Source: Acinetobacter seifertii
GTDB taxonomy: Bacteria; Pseudomonadota; Gammaproteobacteria; Pseudomonadales; Moraxellaceae
DNA length: 64,000 bases
NCBI RefSeq assembly: GCF_000368065.1
Contig: NZ_KB851200.1
Span: forward strand, 387,827 to 451,826
Reading direction: 5' to 3'
Positions 32,265 to 42,153 of the stretch are shown here, piece after piece (positions within the stretch are counted from its first letter, which is position 1; each line of letters starts with the position of its first letter). The position numbers and the translations under genes were made by a program. The notes under the pieces are model-generated. The model worked only from the letters and a program-made list of their open reading frames with translations. It ran no database searches and was not told the origin of the DNA.

Positions 32265-32581
32265 TATTTGTGTGGGCGGTCGAGCTCCGCCTGGGCGAAA
32301 AAAGCAGCTGCTTTACGTAGAATTTCATTGGCTCGCTGCAGTTCTTTATTTTCGCGTTCAAGTTGTTTAATGCGTTCTTGGTCTGAAAGCTGCTGTACTT
32401 TAATTGGATTCTGTTGATTCAAATGCTTCTGATGCCAGGAACGTAGTGTTTCAGGAGTACAGCCAATCTTGGGAGCAATTGCTGTGATTGCAGCCCAAGT
32501 AGAAGGATAATCTTTTTCGGATTCAATCAATAATTGAACCGCTCTATCTCTGATTTCAGGGGTGTATTTTACTTTTTTCAT
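32264..32581 (-). CDS. IS3-family transposase OrfA, copy 1
   Basis: 105 residues with helix-turn-helix (IGCTPETLRSWHQKHLNQQN) and a leucine-zipper-like tail (IKQLERENKELQRANEILRK). A slippery T-TTT-TTC lies at 32297-32303 (read on the minus strand) before its stop. It binds the element ends and joins OrfB through frameshift. Confidence 0.9.
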   Translation of the reverse strand: MKKVKYTPEIRDRAVQLLIESEKDYPSTWAAITAIAPKIGCTPETLRSWHQKHLNQQNPIKVQQLSDQERIKQLERENKELQRANEILRKAAAFFAQAELDRPHK

Positions 32582-32631
32582 CGGGACATTCTCTCAAGAA
32601 AAGTGGTCTCCGACAAACCCGGTACGGTTCA

Positions 32632-33075
32632 ATTGTGCAAATGTGGAGTCGTTTAAAGAATCACTTTAAATACTCAGCAAGTTACCGAGAATTACGAGCT
32701 ATTCACTTTGAGGATGCTAAGCATTATTTAGAAGTTATGGATTTAAAGGCAAAGCCAGAGGAAAAGAAACCTCAAGATCCTTTATTTGATAAAGACGCCT
32801 ATGAGCTGGTTCGCAAACTTACTGAAGCAGTCATCATAGAAAATGATGAAATCGTTCCGGTTCTGCTTGCTGTAAAAATGCTTGATGTGAAGAAGTTCGC
32901 GTATTACTCACACTTAGTAGTGAAAGCGAATGAAGCAGCACGAGATATCGCTCGATTGTTGGATTTCAGGAACCTACAAAATGAGCCGTTGATTGATGCA
33001 GACTGTTCGGTGATAGCCATGTCTAATGGACAAAGATTTCTAGCACGACCGAACTGGTTTAACTGCCCAGCTTAG
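32632..33075 (+). pseudogene. KilA-N antirepressor-type gene, 3' part
   Basis: Continues the frame from 30842-31322 once the IS and one ATTG are removed. It encodes an ORF6C-like region (MWSRLKNHFKYSASYRELRA then IHFEDAKHYLE) and a C-terminal helical domain whose LFDKDAYELVRKL recalls LFDNETLGLVKDL in the 50860 gene. A shared CCCACTC terminator follows. As a lone frame it starts at an ATG near 32641. Confidence 0.75.
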
Positions 33076-33099
33076 TAATTATTTTTAATTTAAACAGAG

Positions 33100-33124
33100 C
33101 CCACTCATTTGAGTGGGTTTTTTA
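33100..33124 (+). terminator. rho-independent terminator
   Basis: CCCACTC-ATTT-GAGTGGG stem with seven Ts. Closely matching terminators stand at 38518 and 51779. Confidence 0.75.
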
Positions 33125-33144
33125 TTGCCTAGAGGAAAGTAAAG

Positions 33145-34595
33145 ATGGCACAAGAATCCCGTTTGGTCATTGTTATTGATTCAAAAAATGCTGAACGTAA
33201 TGCGCGTAATTTAGGCAATGAGTTGGATAGCATTGAGCGCAAAGGCGACTTTGCAAGTAAATCAATGGATAGTTTGTCTGTGGCAACGCGCCAACTTGCT
33301 GGCTACATGGCTGGATTGGTTACTGTAAGTGCTGCCATTAATAATATGGACACTTATACGGGCCTTCAGAACCGTCTTAAGTTAGTGACTAACAACCAAG
33401 TTGAGCTAAATAAGGCTACTGAGGACACTTTCCGAATTGCTCAAAAGACATATTCAGCTTGGGATTCTGTATTGCAGGTGTATCAACGTTTTAGTGATAA
33501 TGCAAAAACACTTAATCTCACAATGGATGACACTGCTCGTTTAACTGAAACAGTGTCTAAAGCTGTTGCTATCAGTGGGGCGAGTGCATCAGCAGCTGAT
33601 GCTGCTTTAGTTCAGTTTGGACAAGCATTAGCAAGTGGAACCTTGCGTGGTGAAGAACTTAACTCTGTAATGGAGCAAACCCCTGCATTAGCAAAAGCAA
33701 TTGCTCAGGGTATGGGAATCACCGTAGGCGAATTGCGTTCTGTTGCTGCTGAAGGGAAAATCACTTCACTAGAGATCGTTAAAGCACTTAAAAATGTTCA
33801 GAATGATGTTGATGCTTTATTCGCTAAAACAGATATCACTATCGGGCAGTCTCTAACTCTACTTAATAATCAAGTCACAAAGTTTGTTGGCGAAGCAGGG
33901 AAAGGATCGGGAGCAGCACAAACATTAGCTGGTGGTATTCAGTTACTTGGCAATAATTTAAATGTCATTATTGATGGTGCAATAATTGTAGGTATTGGTC
34001 TAATTACTAAAGCTATTTTAACTAAAACAATTGCCATTCAAGCTAGTATCGTTGCTTCTGCTCAACAACGAGCAGCCAATTTTGCAGAGGCTGAGTCTCA
34101 AGTGCAGTTACTCGGTATAGAAGCAATGCGAGCAAGACAGTCAGCAGCACTAGCTATTACTGAGTTAGGTTTAGCTCGAGCTGAATATAACGGTGCATTG
34201 ACTGCTAATCAACGTGCATTGGCTATACAAAGATTAACTGCGGCAGAAATTGCACATAATATAGCTACAAAAGAAGCAACGATTGCAACTACAGCCTATT
34301 CGGTAGCTCAATCTCGATTAACAACTGTAGCTACTTTGGGAAGTAGAGCTTTGGGTCTGGTTGGTGGACCGATAGGTGCAATTACACTTGGGATCACAGC
34401 TTTAGCTGCGGGTTATATGTATTTCCAAGACAAGGCCGCAAAAGCAAATCAAAAGCTTGAGGAACAGGCAAGAGTTGCTGAAAGAACAGATGAGGCTCTA
34501 AAAAAACTATCTGGTAATGATAAAACAAAAGCTGTTAATGACTTATCTACTGCGTTCAAGGCTCAAAATGAAGCATTGGAGAAATCCTCTTTTAC
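33145..34595 (+). pseudogene. tape measure gene, 5' part, split by IS
   Basis: The start (MAQESRLVIVIDSKNAERNA) and tape-measure N-terminal region (about 75-215, QVYQRFSDNAKTLNLTMDD, GEELNSVMEQTPALAKAIAQ) identify a tail length protein with hydrophobic segments further on. The IS3-family copy 2 enters after codon Thr in SSFT (target TAC, 34593-34595); read-through into the element ends at 34671. Joined to 35908-38518, it would give 1353 residues. Confidence 0.8.
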
Positions 34596-34645
34596 TGAAC
34601 CGTACCGGGTTTGTCGGAGACCACTTTTCTTGAGAGAATGTCCCG

Positions 34646-34963
34646 ATGAAAAAAGTAAAATACACCCCTGAAATCAGAGATAGAGCGGTTCAATTATTGA
34701 TTGAATCCGAAAAAGATTATCCTTCTACTTGGGCTGCAATCACAGCAATTGCTCCCAAGATTGGCTGTACTCCTGAAACACTACGTTCCTGGCATCAGAA
34801 GCATTTGAATCAACAGAATCCAATTAAAGTACAGCAGCTTTCAGACCAAGAACGCATTAAACAACTTGAACGCGAAAATAAAGAACTGCAGCGAGCCAAT
34901 GAAATTCTACGTAAAGCAGCTGCTTTTTTCGCCCAGGCGGAGCTCGACCGCCCACACAAATAA
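34646..34963 (+). CDS. IS3-family transposase OrfA, copy 2
   Basis: Same 105-residue protein as copy 1. The slippery T-TTT-TTC heptamer is at 34924-34930, followed by GGCGG/CCGCC, a short stem-loop just downstream, the usual -1 frameshift set-up in IS3 elements. Its stop overlaps the OrfB ATG at 34963. Confidence 0.9.
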   Translation: MKKVKYTPEIRDRAVQLLIESEKDYPSTWAAITAIAPKIGCTPETLRSWHQKHLNQQNPIKVQQLSDQERIKQLERENKELQRANEILRKAAAFFAQAELDRPHK

Positions 34964-35865
34964 TGGTGGATTTCATTCATAACCATAAAGACCTATACGG
35001 TGTTGAGGCGATTTGTAGAATTCTACCAATCGCAACTTCAACCTATTATCGAACTTTAGATCTTGCGGACAATCCAGAACATCGAGCGAAAAGAGATCTA
35101 CATGACCTGCATCATGCTGAACAAATTAAACGAATTTGGCAGGAAAGTTCAGGTCGGTATGGTGTACGTAAAGTCTGGCAAAAACTGAAACGGGAAGGTT
35201 ATATTGTTGCGCGCTGTACAGTTGCTCGATTGATGCAACAGCTAGGAATACAAGGTGTTTGGCGTGGTAAGAACAAACAAACGACACGTAGCAGAGATGA
35301 TCAAAAACGAGCAGCCGACTTGGTGAAACGGAATTTTAGTGCTGATCATCCAGATCAGCTGTGGGTCGCAGACTTCACATATATTCAAACCCATTCAGGC
35401 TGGGTGTATACCGCCTTTATGATTGATGTTTTCTCACGGGCAATTGTTGGCTGGAAAGTATCAACACGGATGAATACAGACATGGTCCTTGATGCACTGG
35501 AACAAGCGTTACATGCTCGCGGTATGCCAAAGAATGTAATTCATCATTCCGACAGAGGCGTGCAATACCTTTCTATTCGTTACACCCATCGTTTGGAAGC
35601 AGCAAATTTACGAGCATCAGTCGGTACAACTGGTGATTCATACGATAATGCTTTGGCTGAAACGGTGAATGGCTTATACAAAACAGAGGTGATTGAATAT
35701 TTAAAAGCAGATTGGCAAGGTTTAGCAGATGTACAACTTGCGACACTAAACTGGGTAGATTGGTTCAATAAAAAGCGTGTACACAGTGCACTGGGTTATG
35801 TATCGCCTTTTGAGTTTGAAGCAATGTACTATGATAAGATTAACCCGTTAGGTCAGGTGGCCTAA
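34963..35865 (+). CDS. IS3-family transposase OrfB, copy 2
   Basis: 300-residue DDE transposase identical to copy 1. OrfB lies in the -1 frame relative to OrfA, and the -1 frame is open from the slippery site into OrfB, so a full OrfAB transposase can form. Confidence 0.9.
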   Translation: MVDFIHNHKDLYGVEAICRILPIATSTYYRTLDLADNPEHRAKRDLHDLHHAEQIKRIWQESSGRYGVRKVWQKLKREGYIVARCTVARLMQQLGIQGVWRGKNKQTTRSRDDQKRAADLVKRNFSADHPDQLWVADFTYIQTHSGWVYTAFMIDVFSRAIVGWKVSTRMNTDMVLDALEQALHARGMPKNVIHHSDRGVQYLSIRYTHRLEAANLRASVGTTGDSYDNALAETVNGLYKTEVIEYLKADWQGLADVQLATLNWVDWFNKKRVHSALGYVSPFEFEAMYYDKINPLGQVA

Positions 35866-35904
35866 CTTAAATAAAAAAGTCTCCGACAAACCCGGTACGG
35901 TTCA

Positions 35905-38518
35905 TACTGTTAATGCAGCACTAATTGATATTGAAAATTATGCTCGCGGAAATGTGGAAGTTGAAAAAATATCTCAAGCTGCTCGCACAGGAACAATTAG
36001 TTATTCAGAAGCTATCGAGCGTTTAAATAAAATTAAGTTGCCTACCGACCTTTATGAGAATCTTAAAACGCAAGCCGCACAATATGATGAAAATTCATCT
36101 AAGGCGAGTTTGTCGGCAGAAAAACTGAAATTATTCGGAGTTGAAGTAAGTCTTGCAGGCAATAAGGCACAAAATGCTGCTGTACAAGTAAAAGGAAATA
36201 CAGACGAATTGCATGGTAATGCTAGTGCAGCAGATAGAGCAGCCAAAGCGCAGAAAGGTTATTTCGATAGTCTTCGTACTGAAGTACTTAAATCGAATGA
36301 AGAGCTGGCTTTATTAAATCAAGGGTACAGCGAAGAAGCTGTTCAAAAGATTCTTGAGTTACAAAAAGCTAAGCAAGCGGTAGCGCCTCCTGGCACAACT
36401 GCAATTGTCACTAAAGAGGAAATGGATTTAGCTGCTCAAGCAGTTAAAACTTTAGACCTACTTAAAGATAAAAAGGATGCGCTAACTGCTGCTGAACGGA
36501 AACATACAAGTGAACTTGAGAAACAACAAAAAATTCTACAAGTGAATGAAAAAGTCCGAACTTTATCTAGCAAATATAATATTCCTGCAAAGGCTACAGC
36601 TGCGGGAATCCCACAAGGCCTGATTGAAGGCATGATTATGCAAGAAAGCAGAGGGGATACGTATCGAAAAGGTAAATTATTGACATCTTCTGTCGGGGCG
36701 CAAGGTTTGGCGCAATTTATGCCTGCGACGGCAAAACGATATGGTGTTGATGTTAAAAGTGAAGAATCTAGTATCAATGGAATGATTCGGTATGTATCTG
36801 ATTTGCTGAAAACATTCAATGGAAACGTTGATAAAGCTGTAATGGCTTACAATGCAGGCCCAGGTAATGTAAAAAGCGGAAAGGCAGATGGATTTAATGA
36901 AACTAAAAACTACCGTTCAAATGTAAAGTCGTATGCAGCTGGATTTAATGGCTACAAGGCAGGTGACATCTCAGCAAAGGACTTTGATAAGCGTCTTGAT
37001 GATGATACTAAACTAGCTGAAGAACAAGCCAAGTTGCGTCTACAGCTTGAAAATGATGTAGCAAATCAAGTAACCAAAATTCGAAATGATTTAGCAAAAA
37101 AACTTGAAGAAGTTGATAAAGCCAATTTTAGTCCAGAGCGTAAAGAGCAAATCAAGGCTCAGTTACAGTCGCGTGCTGAAAATGATATTGCTATTGCTGA
37201 GCAAGCTACTAAAACGAAGCTAGACTCATATCGTGATTATTTGAAAACAGAAGAGCAACTTTTGACAGAAAGTTTCGCTAAGCGTCAGTTTGAAGCAGCT
37301 CATGATTTAGAATTCACGAAAGAACAAAGAAAGGAGGCAGTTGATCTACTTGCAAAACAATTGCAGCAAGAATTGGGCCTAATTCAATTAGCTAGAGAGC
37401 AACGTTTATTTCAGGCCAGACAGTTCTTGTATTCAGAAGTTGATGCTATTAAGGAAAGGTATCGTATTGAACGGGAACAGATTGCATTAACTACTAAAGA
37501 TGAGGAAGAGCGACGGGAACGTCTGTCTTTATCTAAGGCGCAAGAACGTCTAGAGATTCTAGATAAGGCTTTTCAATCTAGTAAAAATTGGGATCAGACT
37601 AAAGCTGATATGACGGGTAATAGTCAACAATACCAGCTAAACCAATCACGTACTGATCGGAGGGCTCAATCTTTAAATTTAGCAAATACTCAAGTAGCTG
37701 CACTCGATATTCAAGCTAAAGATCCAAATGCAGATATGGTGGCTCTGAATGCACAACGTGAACAAATCATGAAAGAACACTTTGAGCGATTAAAGATGAT
37801 TGAATCAACTTATCAGAACGATTCATTGAATCTACAGTTATCACAAGCTCAAGCGGTGACTGGTGCATTTACAGGAATGTTTGGTGCAATTCTAGGAGAA
37901 TCATCAACGGCTTATAAAACTTTATTTGCAACTCAAAAGGCCTTTGCTTTGGCTCAAGCTGGTATGAATGTTTGGAAAGCTGCATCTGATGCATATGCAA
38001 ATGCCCAAGGTACCGTTTGGAACAAATTGGCTGAGGCTGCAATAGCAACTGCTAAATCAAGTAGTTTTATTACATTAATCCAAGCTGCAACGCCGCAAGG
38101 TTTTGCGGATGGTGGCTATACAGGAAATGGGCTTAAACATACTCCAGCTGGAGTAGTACATAAAGGTGAGGTTGTTTGGTCGCAAGAAGATATCAAACGC
38201 TGGGGTGGTGTAAGTGTTGTTGAAAGCATGCGTCAAAGCAAACCAAGTGGTTATGCGAACGGAGGTTTTGTTTCTAACAATACATCCGATGTTATGGCAA
38301 CTCGACGGGAGGCACGTCAGTTTGATGCTATTAATTCAAATCAAACTCAAAGCAGTTCGGGTGATATTCCGATCAATGTTTATGTCACGGTTAATTCTGA
38401 TGGTTCAAGTAAAATCAATACTCAAAATGATTCTAAGCAGCTCGGTCAAATGCTTGGAAATGCTATAAGGACAGTAATCCGTCAAGAGCAGCGACAAGGC
38501 GGTTTATTATCAAAGTAA
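35905..38518 (+). pseudogene. tape measure gene, 3' part with SLT domain
   Basis: After the IS the tape measure resumes (VNAALIDIENYARG, coding from 35908). A lytic transglycosylase domain follows: GLIEGMIMQESRGD with likely catalytic Glu (about residue 231 counted from 35954), AQGLAQFMPATAKRYG and MAYNAGPGN. Long coiled-coil stretches and a Gly-rich region (FADGGYTGNGLKHTPAG) precede the C-terminus. As a lone frame it would begin at GTG 35954 and lack the N-terminal part. The tail-length ruler is broken. Confidence 0.8.
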
Positions 38519-38542
38519 CCCACTCGAATGAGTGGGTTTTTC
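38518..38542 (+). terminator. rho-independent terminator
   Basis: CCCACTC-GAAT-GAGTGGG stem with five Ts directly after the tape measure stop. Confidence 0.7.
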
Positions 38543-38653
38543 ATTTTGTGTTTTAGCCCATTCGCCCAGGATATCCAAGGGGGAAATTTAAGAGCGAGAA
38601 AAACAGAACAATATAATAGGGGCTTTTTTAGCACCTTTTATATTTTTACGTAC

Positions 38654-38686
38654 AAAAAACCCTCGATGGCAGTCGAGGGTTTTTTG
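38654..38686 (+). terminator. terminator hairpin before small membrane genes
   Basis: AAAACCCTCGA/TCGAGGGTTTT stem, 6-base loop, T-rich tail. The 110 bases to its left hold no supported gene. A comparable GC hairpin precedes the related small gene at 51888. Confidence 0.65.
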
Positions 38687-38725
38687 TTTTCCAGCACTCG
38701 CCTAAGCAAATAGGAAAAAGTATCT

Positions 38726-38884
38726 ATGCATGAAATTATAGCAATAGTTCTGCAAAAAGTAGAGGTAATTATGAAAGAACATGGTTTCTGGAAAGTAACA
38801 GGATCTATTTTGATAGGAATTTTAATCTGGCAGTTTTCAAACATACTTAATGCTACCGCAAAGTTGATTGAGGTTTTTCAATGA
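38726..38884 (+). CDS. tiny membrane protein, 52 aa
   Basis: A hydrophobic segment (ILIGILIWQFSNIL, about residues 28-41) gives one membrane helix. AGGAAA lies upstream. Its stop overlaps the start of the next tiny gene (ATGA). The arrangement and the EKYGLW/EHGFWK-type N-termini link it to the genes at 38881 and 51888. A holin-like or inhibitor role is conceivable but unproven. Confidence 0.5.
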   Translation: MHEIIAIVLQKVEVIMKEHGFWKVTGSILIGILIWQFSNILNATAKLIEVFQ

Positions 38885-38988
38885 ACGAAAAATACACTTT
38901 ATGGGATGTATTTAAATCATCACTCATGATCTCCATCCCAATATTCTTGTGGAAATTACCTGAAATCATTGCTGCAATTAAAGCTTAA
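38881..38988 (+). CDS. tiny membrane protein, 35 aa
   Basis: MNEKYTLWDVFKSSLM followed by a hydrophobic PIFLWKLPEIIAAIKA end. The end closely matches PILMWKLDVIIASIKA of the 49-residue protein at 51888-52037, so the two are one family. Stop at 38986-38988 is followed by a terminator. Confidence 0.5.
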   Translation: MNEKYTLWDVFKSSLMISIPIFLWKLPEIIAAIKA

Positions 38989-38989
38989 A

Positions 38990-39018
38990 AGCCGACCCAA
39001 AATGAGGTCGGTTTTTTA
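38990..39018 (+). terminator. rho-independent terminator
   Basis: CCGACC/GGTCGG stem with six Ts. Confidence 0.65.
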
Positions 39019-39030
39019 TGGAATCAATTT

Positions 39031-39375
39031 ATGAGCGACCTTAAATTCACATTTGAATGTGACTTAGACGGAAATAGTAATACCCAACGTTTTAATACTT
39101 TGTCTTCTAAGTTCGGTGACGGTTATGAACAAAACATCGCCATAGGTATCAATAACCGATCTGGTGAATGGACATATCAAAGAACGGCTTATAAAGCTGA
39201 AATTATGCAAATCAAAGCATTCTTCGATCAGCACAAGGGAGCAGACTCATTTCTTTGGGATTCTCCTTTAGACGGTGAAGTTCGGGTAAAAACTAGCCCA
39301 GAATATCAACCTCGCCAAATTGGCGGTGACACTTGGCAAATTTCCACAACGTTCACCCAAGTTTTTTACCCTTAA
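39031..39375 (+). CDS. minor tail protein M-like
   Basis: 114 residues in the lambda M position. KFGDGYEQNIAIGINN, then FFDQHKGADSFLWDSP, fit the Phage_min_tail family of tail-tip proteins. It should connect tape measure to the tip complex (L, K, I, J). Confidence 0.75.
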   Translation: MSDLKFTFECDLDGNSNTQRFNTLSSKFGDGYEQNIAIGINNRSGEWTYQRTAYKAEIMQIKAFFDQHKGADSFLWDSPLDGEVRVKTSPEYQPRQIGGDTWQISTTFTQVFYP

Positions 39376-39391
39376 CAACTAACTATTTCAT

Positions 39392-39414
39392 AGCCCCTTA
39401 ATAGGGGCTTTTTT
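39392..39414 (+). terminator. rho-independent terminator
   Basis: AGCCCC/GGGGCT stem with six Ts, between the M-like and fibre-like genes. Confidence 0.65.
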
Positions 39415-39428
39415 ATGCGAGTAAGTAA

Positions 39429-40598
39429 ATGACGATTCAAACAGTAAATCTTGGTTCGGCACCGACTGGCGCAGGCGGCGACACATTTCGCTCTACTGGC
39501 GCAAAAATTAATGAAAACTTTACGAACAACACTCATGCAGCAAGTCGTTATGTAGGTACTGCTGCTGGGAATGTCATGGAAGTTGGAGCGTTTGGTTTGG
39601 GTGGTTATATGACGAAAATACCAATGCCAAACGACACAGATGTGATGGGTTCGGGTTTCTATTATTATGATGTTGGTACAGCAGGTTCAAGTACGTGGCA
39701 GCAAGTCGAGACGAATGTCTTTGTATTGCGTTCATCATTTTCAAATTTACCACGCGGCTTTGAGATCGGTGTTCTACCGTACACAAACAAGTTTTATCTA
39801 AGAAGTAATGAGGTCGGAGGTGCAGCTTGGAGGGTTCCGGTTTTAATTAGACACTCGGGGAATACAACTATTGATGCAAACGGCTTTATTAAAGCTGCTT
39901 CACCGATCGTAAAACTATTTGCAGAAAAAATTGAACTTAATGATGAGGCTGCTGAGCAGAACATTACTTTTGAAAAAGTAGGGATTGGTCATTATTTGGT
40001 TAAAGGCAGTTCAGGCTTTGCTAAAGAAGGCTGGTGGATTGAAATTCCTACCGACACTCATGGCAATAAAATCTGTGCGGTAGAATATCAAACGCTTGAA
40101 AATGGCGATCTTGAAATTAAAACATATAAGAAAAGAATGAATGAAGAGGGTGACATTGTTGCCAATCTTGATGCGCCAATTGATATTCCAAACAATGCAA
40201 ATGGTGAGCCGCGCTGGATTGATATCCGTTTAAACAGCATTAAGAAGACAATTGTTAGGAAAATTCCACGCACTGAAAAACAACCACGCATGATTCAGCA
40301 AGTAAAGTATGCGCCACAGCTGACTTACATCACTAAATATGAAGACTTATTTGATGATGAAGGGAAAGCGGTCATTGTGGATGGTAAGAACTATCAGAAA
40401 CCTGTCACTCATATTCAAACTGATCAATACGGTACACCTATTTTGTCAAATCAACCCGTCATTAATGAGAAGGGGGAGCCAGTTATTGAATGGGTTCAAG
40501 CTGTTGACGGCGAGGGTAATCCTATTTTTGATGATGTGCCAGTCTTTGATAAAGATGGAAATCAGATTTATGACGAGGTAACCCATGAGTCTGAATAG
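39429..40598 (+). CDS. tail fibre-like protein, 389 aa
   Basis: Starts MTIQTVNLGSAPTGAGGDTF, a motif typical of phage tail fibre N-termini in Acinetobacter, then a beta-rich receptor-like region and a C-terminal part rich in acidic repeats (DGKNYQKPVTHIQTDQYGTP, DGEGNPIFDD). Unusual placement between the M-like and L-like genes. It overlaps the L-like gene by 14 bases. Role in receptor binding is inferred. Confidence 0.6.
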   Translation: MTIQTVNLGSAPTGAGGDTFRSTGAKINENFTNNTHAASRYVGTAAGNVMEVGAFGLGGYMTKIPMPNDTDVMGSGFYYYDVGTAGSSTWQQVETNVFVLRSSFSNLPRGFEIGVLPYTNKFYLRSNEVGGAAWRVPVLIRHSGNTTIDANGFIKAASPIVKLFAEKIELNDEAAEQNITFEKVGIGHYLVKGSSGFAKEGWWIEIPTDTHGNKICAVEYQTLENGDLEIKTYKKRMNEEGDIVANLDAPIDIPNNANGEPRWIDIRLNSIKKTIVRKIPRTEKQPRMIQQVKYAPQLTYITKYEDLFDDEGKAVIVDGKNYQKPVTHIQTDQYGTPILSNQPVINEKGEPVIEWVQAVDGEGNPIFDDVPVFDKDGNQIYDEVTHESE

Positions 40599-41391
40599 TG
40601 ATTTTCAGAAGCTATATGTGGATGGATTGATCCATTTGTATGAACTAGATGCCAACAACTTAGGTGCTGGCATTTTACGTTTCCACGGGCATATCGCTTT
40701 TCATGATTGGGAGAAAATTTACTCATCCATAGGATCTGAAGGATTAATCGGTGCTGATTCTGGAAGCATAGGTAAGGTCTTTGACACAGGTAATCAGAAA
40801 GTATGGAACCGAAATATTATCTGGCAAGGTCAAGTTTTTGAGCCGATGGCCATGGAAGTGTCTGGGCTTGAAATGCGTTCAGATGGTAAAGCTTCAGCGC
40901 CTACTTTGAGCATGGCGAACAACATTAACGGCATCCAGAATGCTGTTTCTGCTTACTGTTTGCAGTTTAAAGACTTTGCTGGGGCTAAGCTTAAAGTCAT
41001 TACAACACTTGCCAAATATATTGACGCTGAGAACTTTACAGAAGGTAATCCAACTGCTTCAAATGAAGCTAAAGAACAAATCTGGTATATCGAACAGAAA
41101 ACCTCTGAAAACTCTCAGGTGGTGACTTTTGAGCTTTCTAATCCTATAGATTTTGAAGGTTTGAAAATCCCAGTTCGACAAATCACCTCACTATGTCACT
41201 GGTGCATGGTCGGGAAGTATCGTGGCGAAGAATGTGGATACACAGGTGTAGCAATGTTCACCGATAAAGATGAGCTAACAGATAATCCTGCACTTGATCG
41301 ATGCGGTGGGCATTTACGTTCTTGCCGCTTGCGATTTGGTGAAAATAAACCATTGCCATTTGGTGGGTTCCCAGCTTCAAGCTTATTGTGA
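40585..41391 (+). CDS. minor tail protein L-like, tail tip
   Basis: 268 residues with a Cys-rich C-terminal part, CHWCMVGKYRGEECGYTGVA, then RCGGHLRSCRLRFG, giving the cysteine set used by lambda L for an iron-sulfur cluster. Between fibre-like and K-like genes. Should form the tip core. Confidence 0.75.
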   Translation: MSLNSDFQKLYVDGLIHLYELDANNLGAGILRFHGHIAFHDWEKIYSSIGSEGLIGADSGSIGKVFDTGNQKVWNRNIIWQGQVFEPMAMEVSGLEMRSDGKASAPTLSMANNINGIQNAVSAYCLQFKDFAGAKLKVITTLAKYIDAENFTEGNPTASNEAKEQIWYIEQKTSENSQVVTFELSNPIDFEGLKIPVRQITSLCHWCMVGKYRGEECGYTGVAMFTDKDELTDNPALDRCGGHLRSCRLRFGENKPLPFGGFPASSLL

Positions 41392-41397
41392 GGTTTT

Positions 41398-42153
41398 ATG
41401 AAACTTACAGCAAAACTTAAAAAAGCAATCATGGCCCATGCTGATGCATGTTACCCGCATGAATGCTGTGGGGTGATTGTCGAAAAGCAATATATTCCTT
41501 GTCGCAATATCGCTGAACAATCTGATCAGTTTGAAATTCATCCCGAAGACTTGGCAAGTGCTGAAGATCAAGGCGAAATCTTAGCTTATGTACACTCTCA
41601 TCCAGATGGAACAACAAGAGCTTCAGAACTTGATCTGACTCAAATGGAATTACATCAAAAGCAGTGGGTCATTTGTTCATATCCGGATCTTGATTTTCAA
41701 GTCTACGAGCCTTGTGGGTATCGCGCTCCCTTAGTGGGGCGTAATTATATTCATTATTATCAGGATTGTTATGCATTGGTTCGTGACTTTTATGACCGTG
41801 AGCTAGGTATTAAATTGCCAGACTTTGAACGGAAAGATGGTTGGTGGGAAGACAAAAATCATCCGTCAATATTGATTGATAACTTTCCGAAAGCCAGATT
41901 TTATGAAGTTGATACACCGCAATATGGAGATATGTTGATTTGCCGAGTACCTCGAACTGAACATCCAAATCATTGCATCATTTGGCTGGGAGATAATGCA
42001 AATTTAAAGTCTGAAGAATCTGAACCTTGTATTGGCAATACATTAATTTTGCATCAGCTTCACGGCCGTAAATCTATTCGTGAAATCTACGGACAGCAAT
42101 GGTCAACAAGAACGGTAAAAATCTTGAGGCATAAAGATGTTAAAAACAATTAG
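41398..42153 (+). CDS. tail tip K-like peptidase, JAMM plus NlpC/P60
   Basis: Residues about 15-95 form a JAMM/MPN metalloprotease domain: ECCGVIV, then VHSHPDGTTRASELD (His-x-His-Pro, Ser-x-x-Asp). Residues about 120-240 form an NlpC/P60 domain with catalytic Cys (YYQDCYALVRDFYD) and a His near HCIIWLGD. The two-domain layout is that of lambda K, which cleaves peptidoglycan or processes tip proteins during infection. It overlaps the I-like gene by 17 bases. Confidence 0.85.
   Translation: MKLTAKLKKAIMAHADACYPHECCGVIVEKQYIPCRNIAEQSDQFEIHPEDLASAEDQGEILAYVHSHPDGTTRASELDLTQMELHQKQWVICSYPDLDFQVYEPCGYRAPLVGRNYIHYYQDCYALVRDFYDRELGIKLPDFERKDGWWEDKNHPSILIDNFPKARFYEVDTPQYGDMLICRVPRTEHPNHCIIWLGDNANLKSEESEPCIGNTLILHQLHGRKSIREIYGQQWSTRTVKILRHKDVKNN

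Larger units (their letters stand above)
31323..32631 (-). mobile_element. IS3-family element copy 1, 1309 bp, leftward
   Basis: Ends are inverted repeats, TGAACCGTACCGGGTTTGTC as the outer 20 bases of each end, with TG...CA termini. Target duplication ATTG (31319-31322, 32632-32635). OrfA and OrfB are on the minus strand. The protein sequences equal those of copy 2 at 34596-35904. Confidence 0.95.
34596..35904 (+). mobile_element. IS3-family element copy 2, 1309 bp, rightward
   Basis: Same ends and coding content as copy 1, in opposite orientation. Target duplication TAC (34593-34595, 35905-35907), 3 bp here and 4 bp at copy 1, both normal for IS3. The two copies face opposite ways around about 2 kb of prophage. 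Confidence 0.95.

Noticed and set aside
35580..35768. 62-aa frame antisense to OrfB, present in both IS3 copies
   Set aside because: Duplicated only because the element is duplicated; no coding features.
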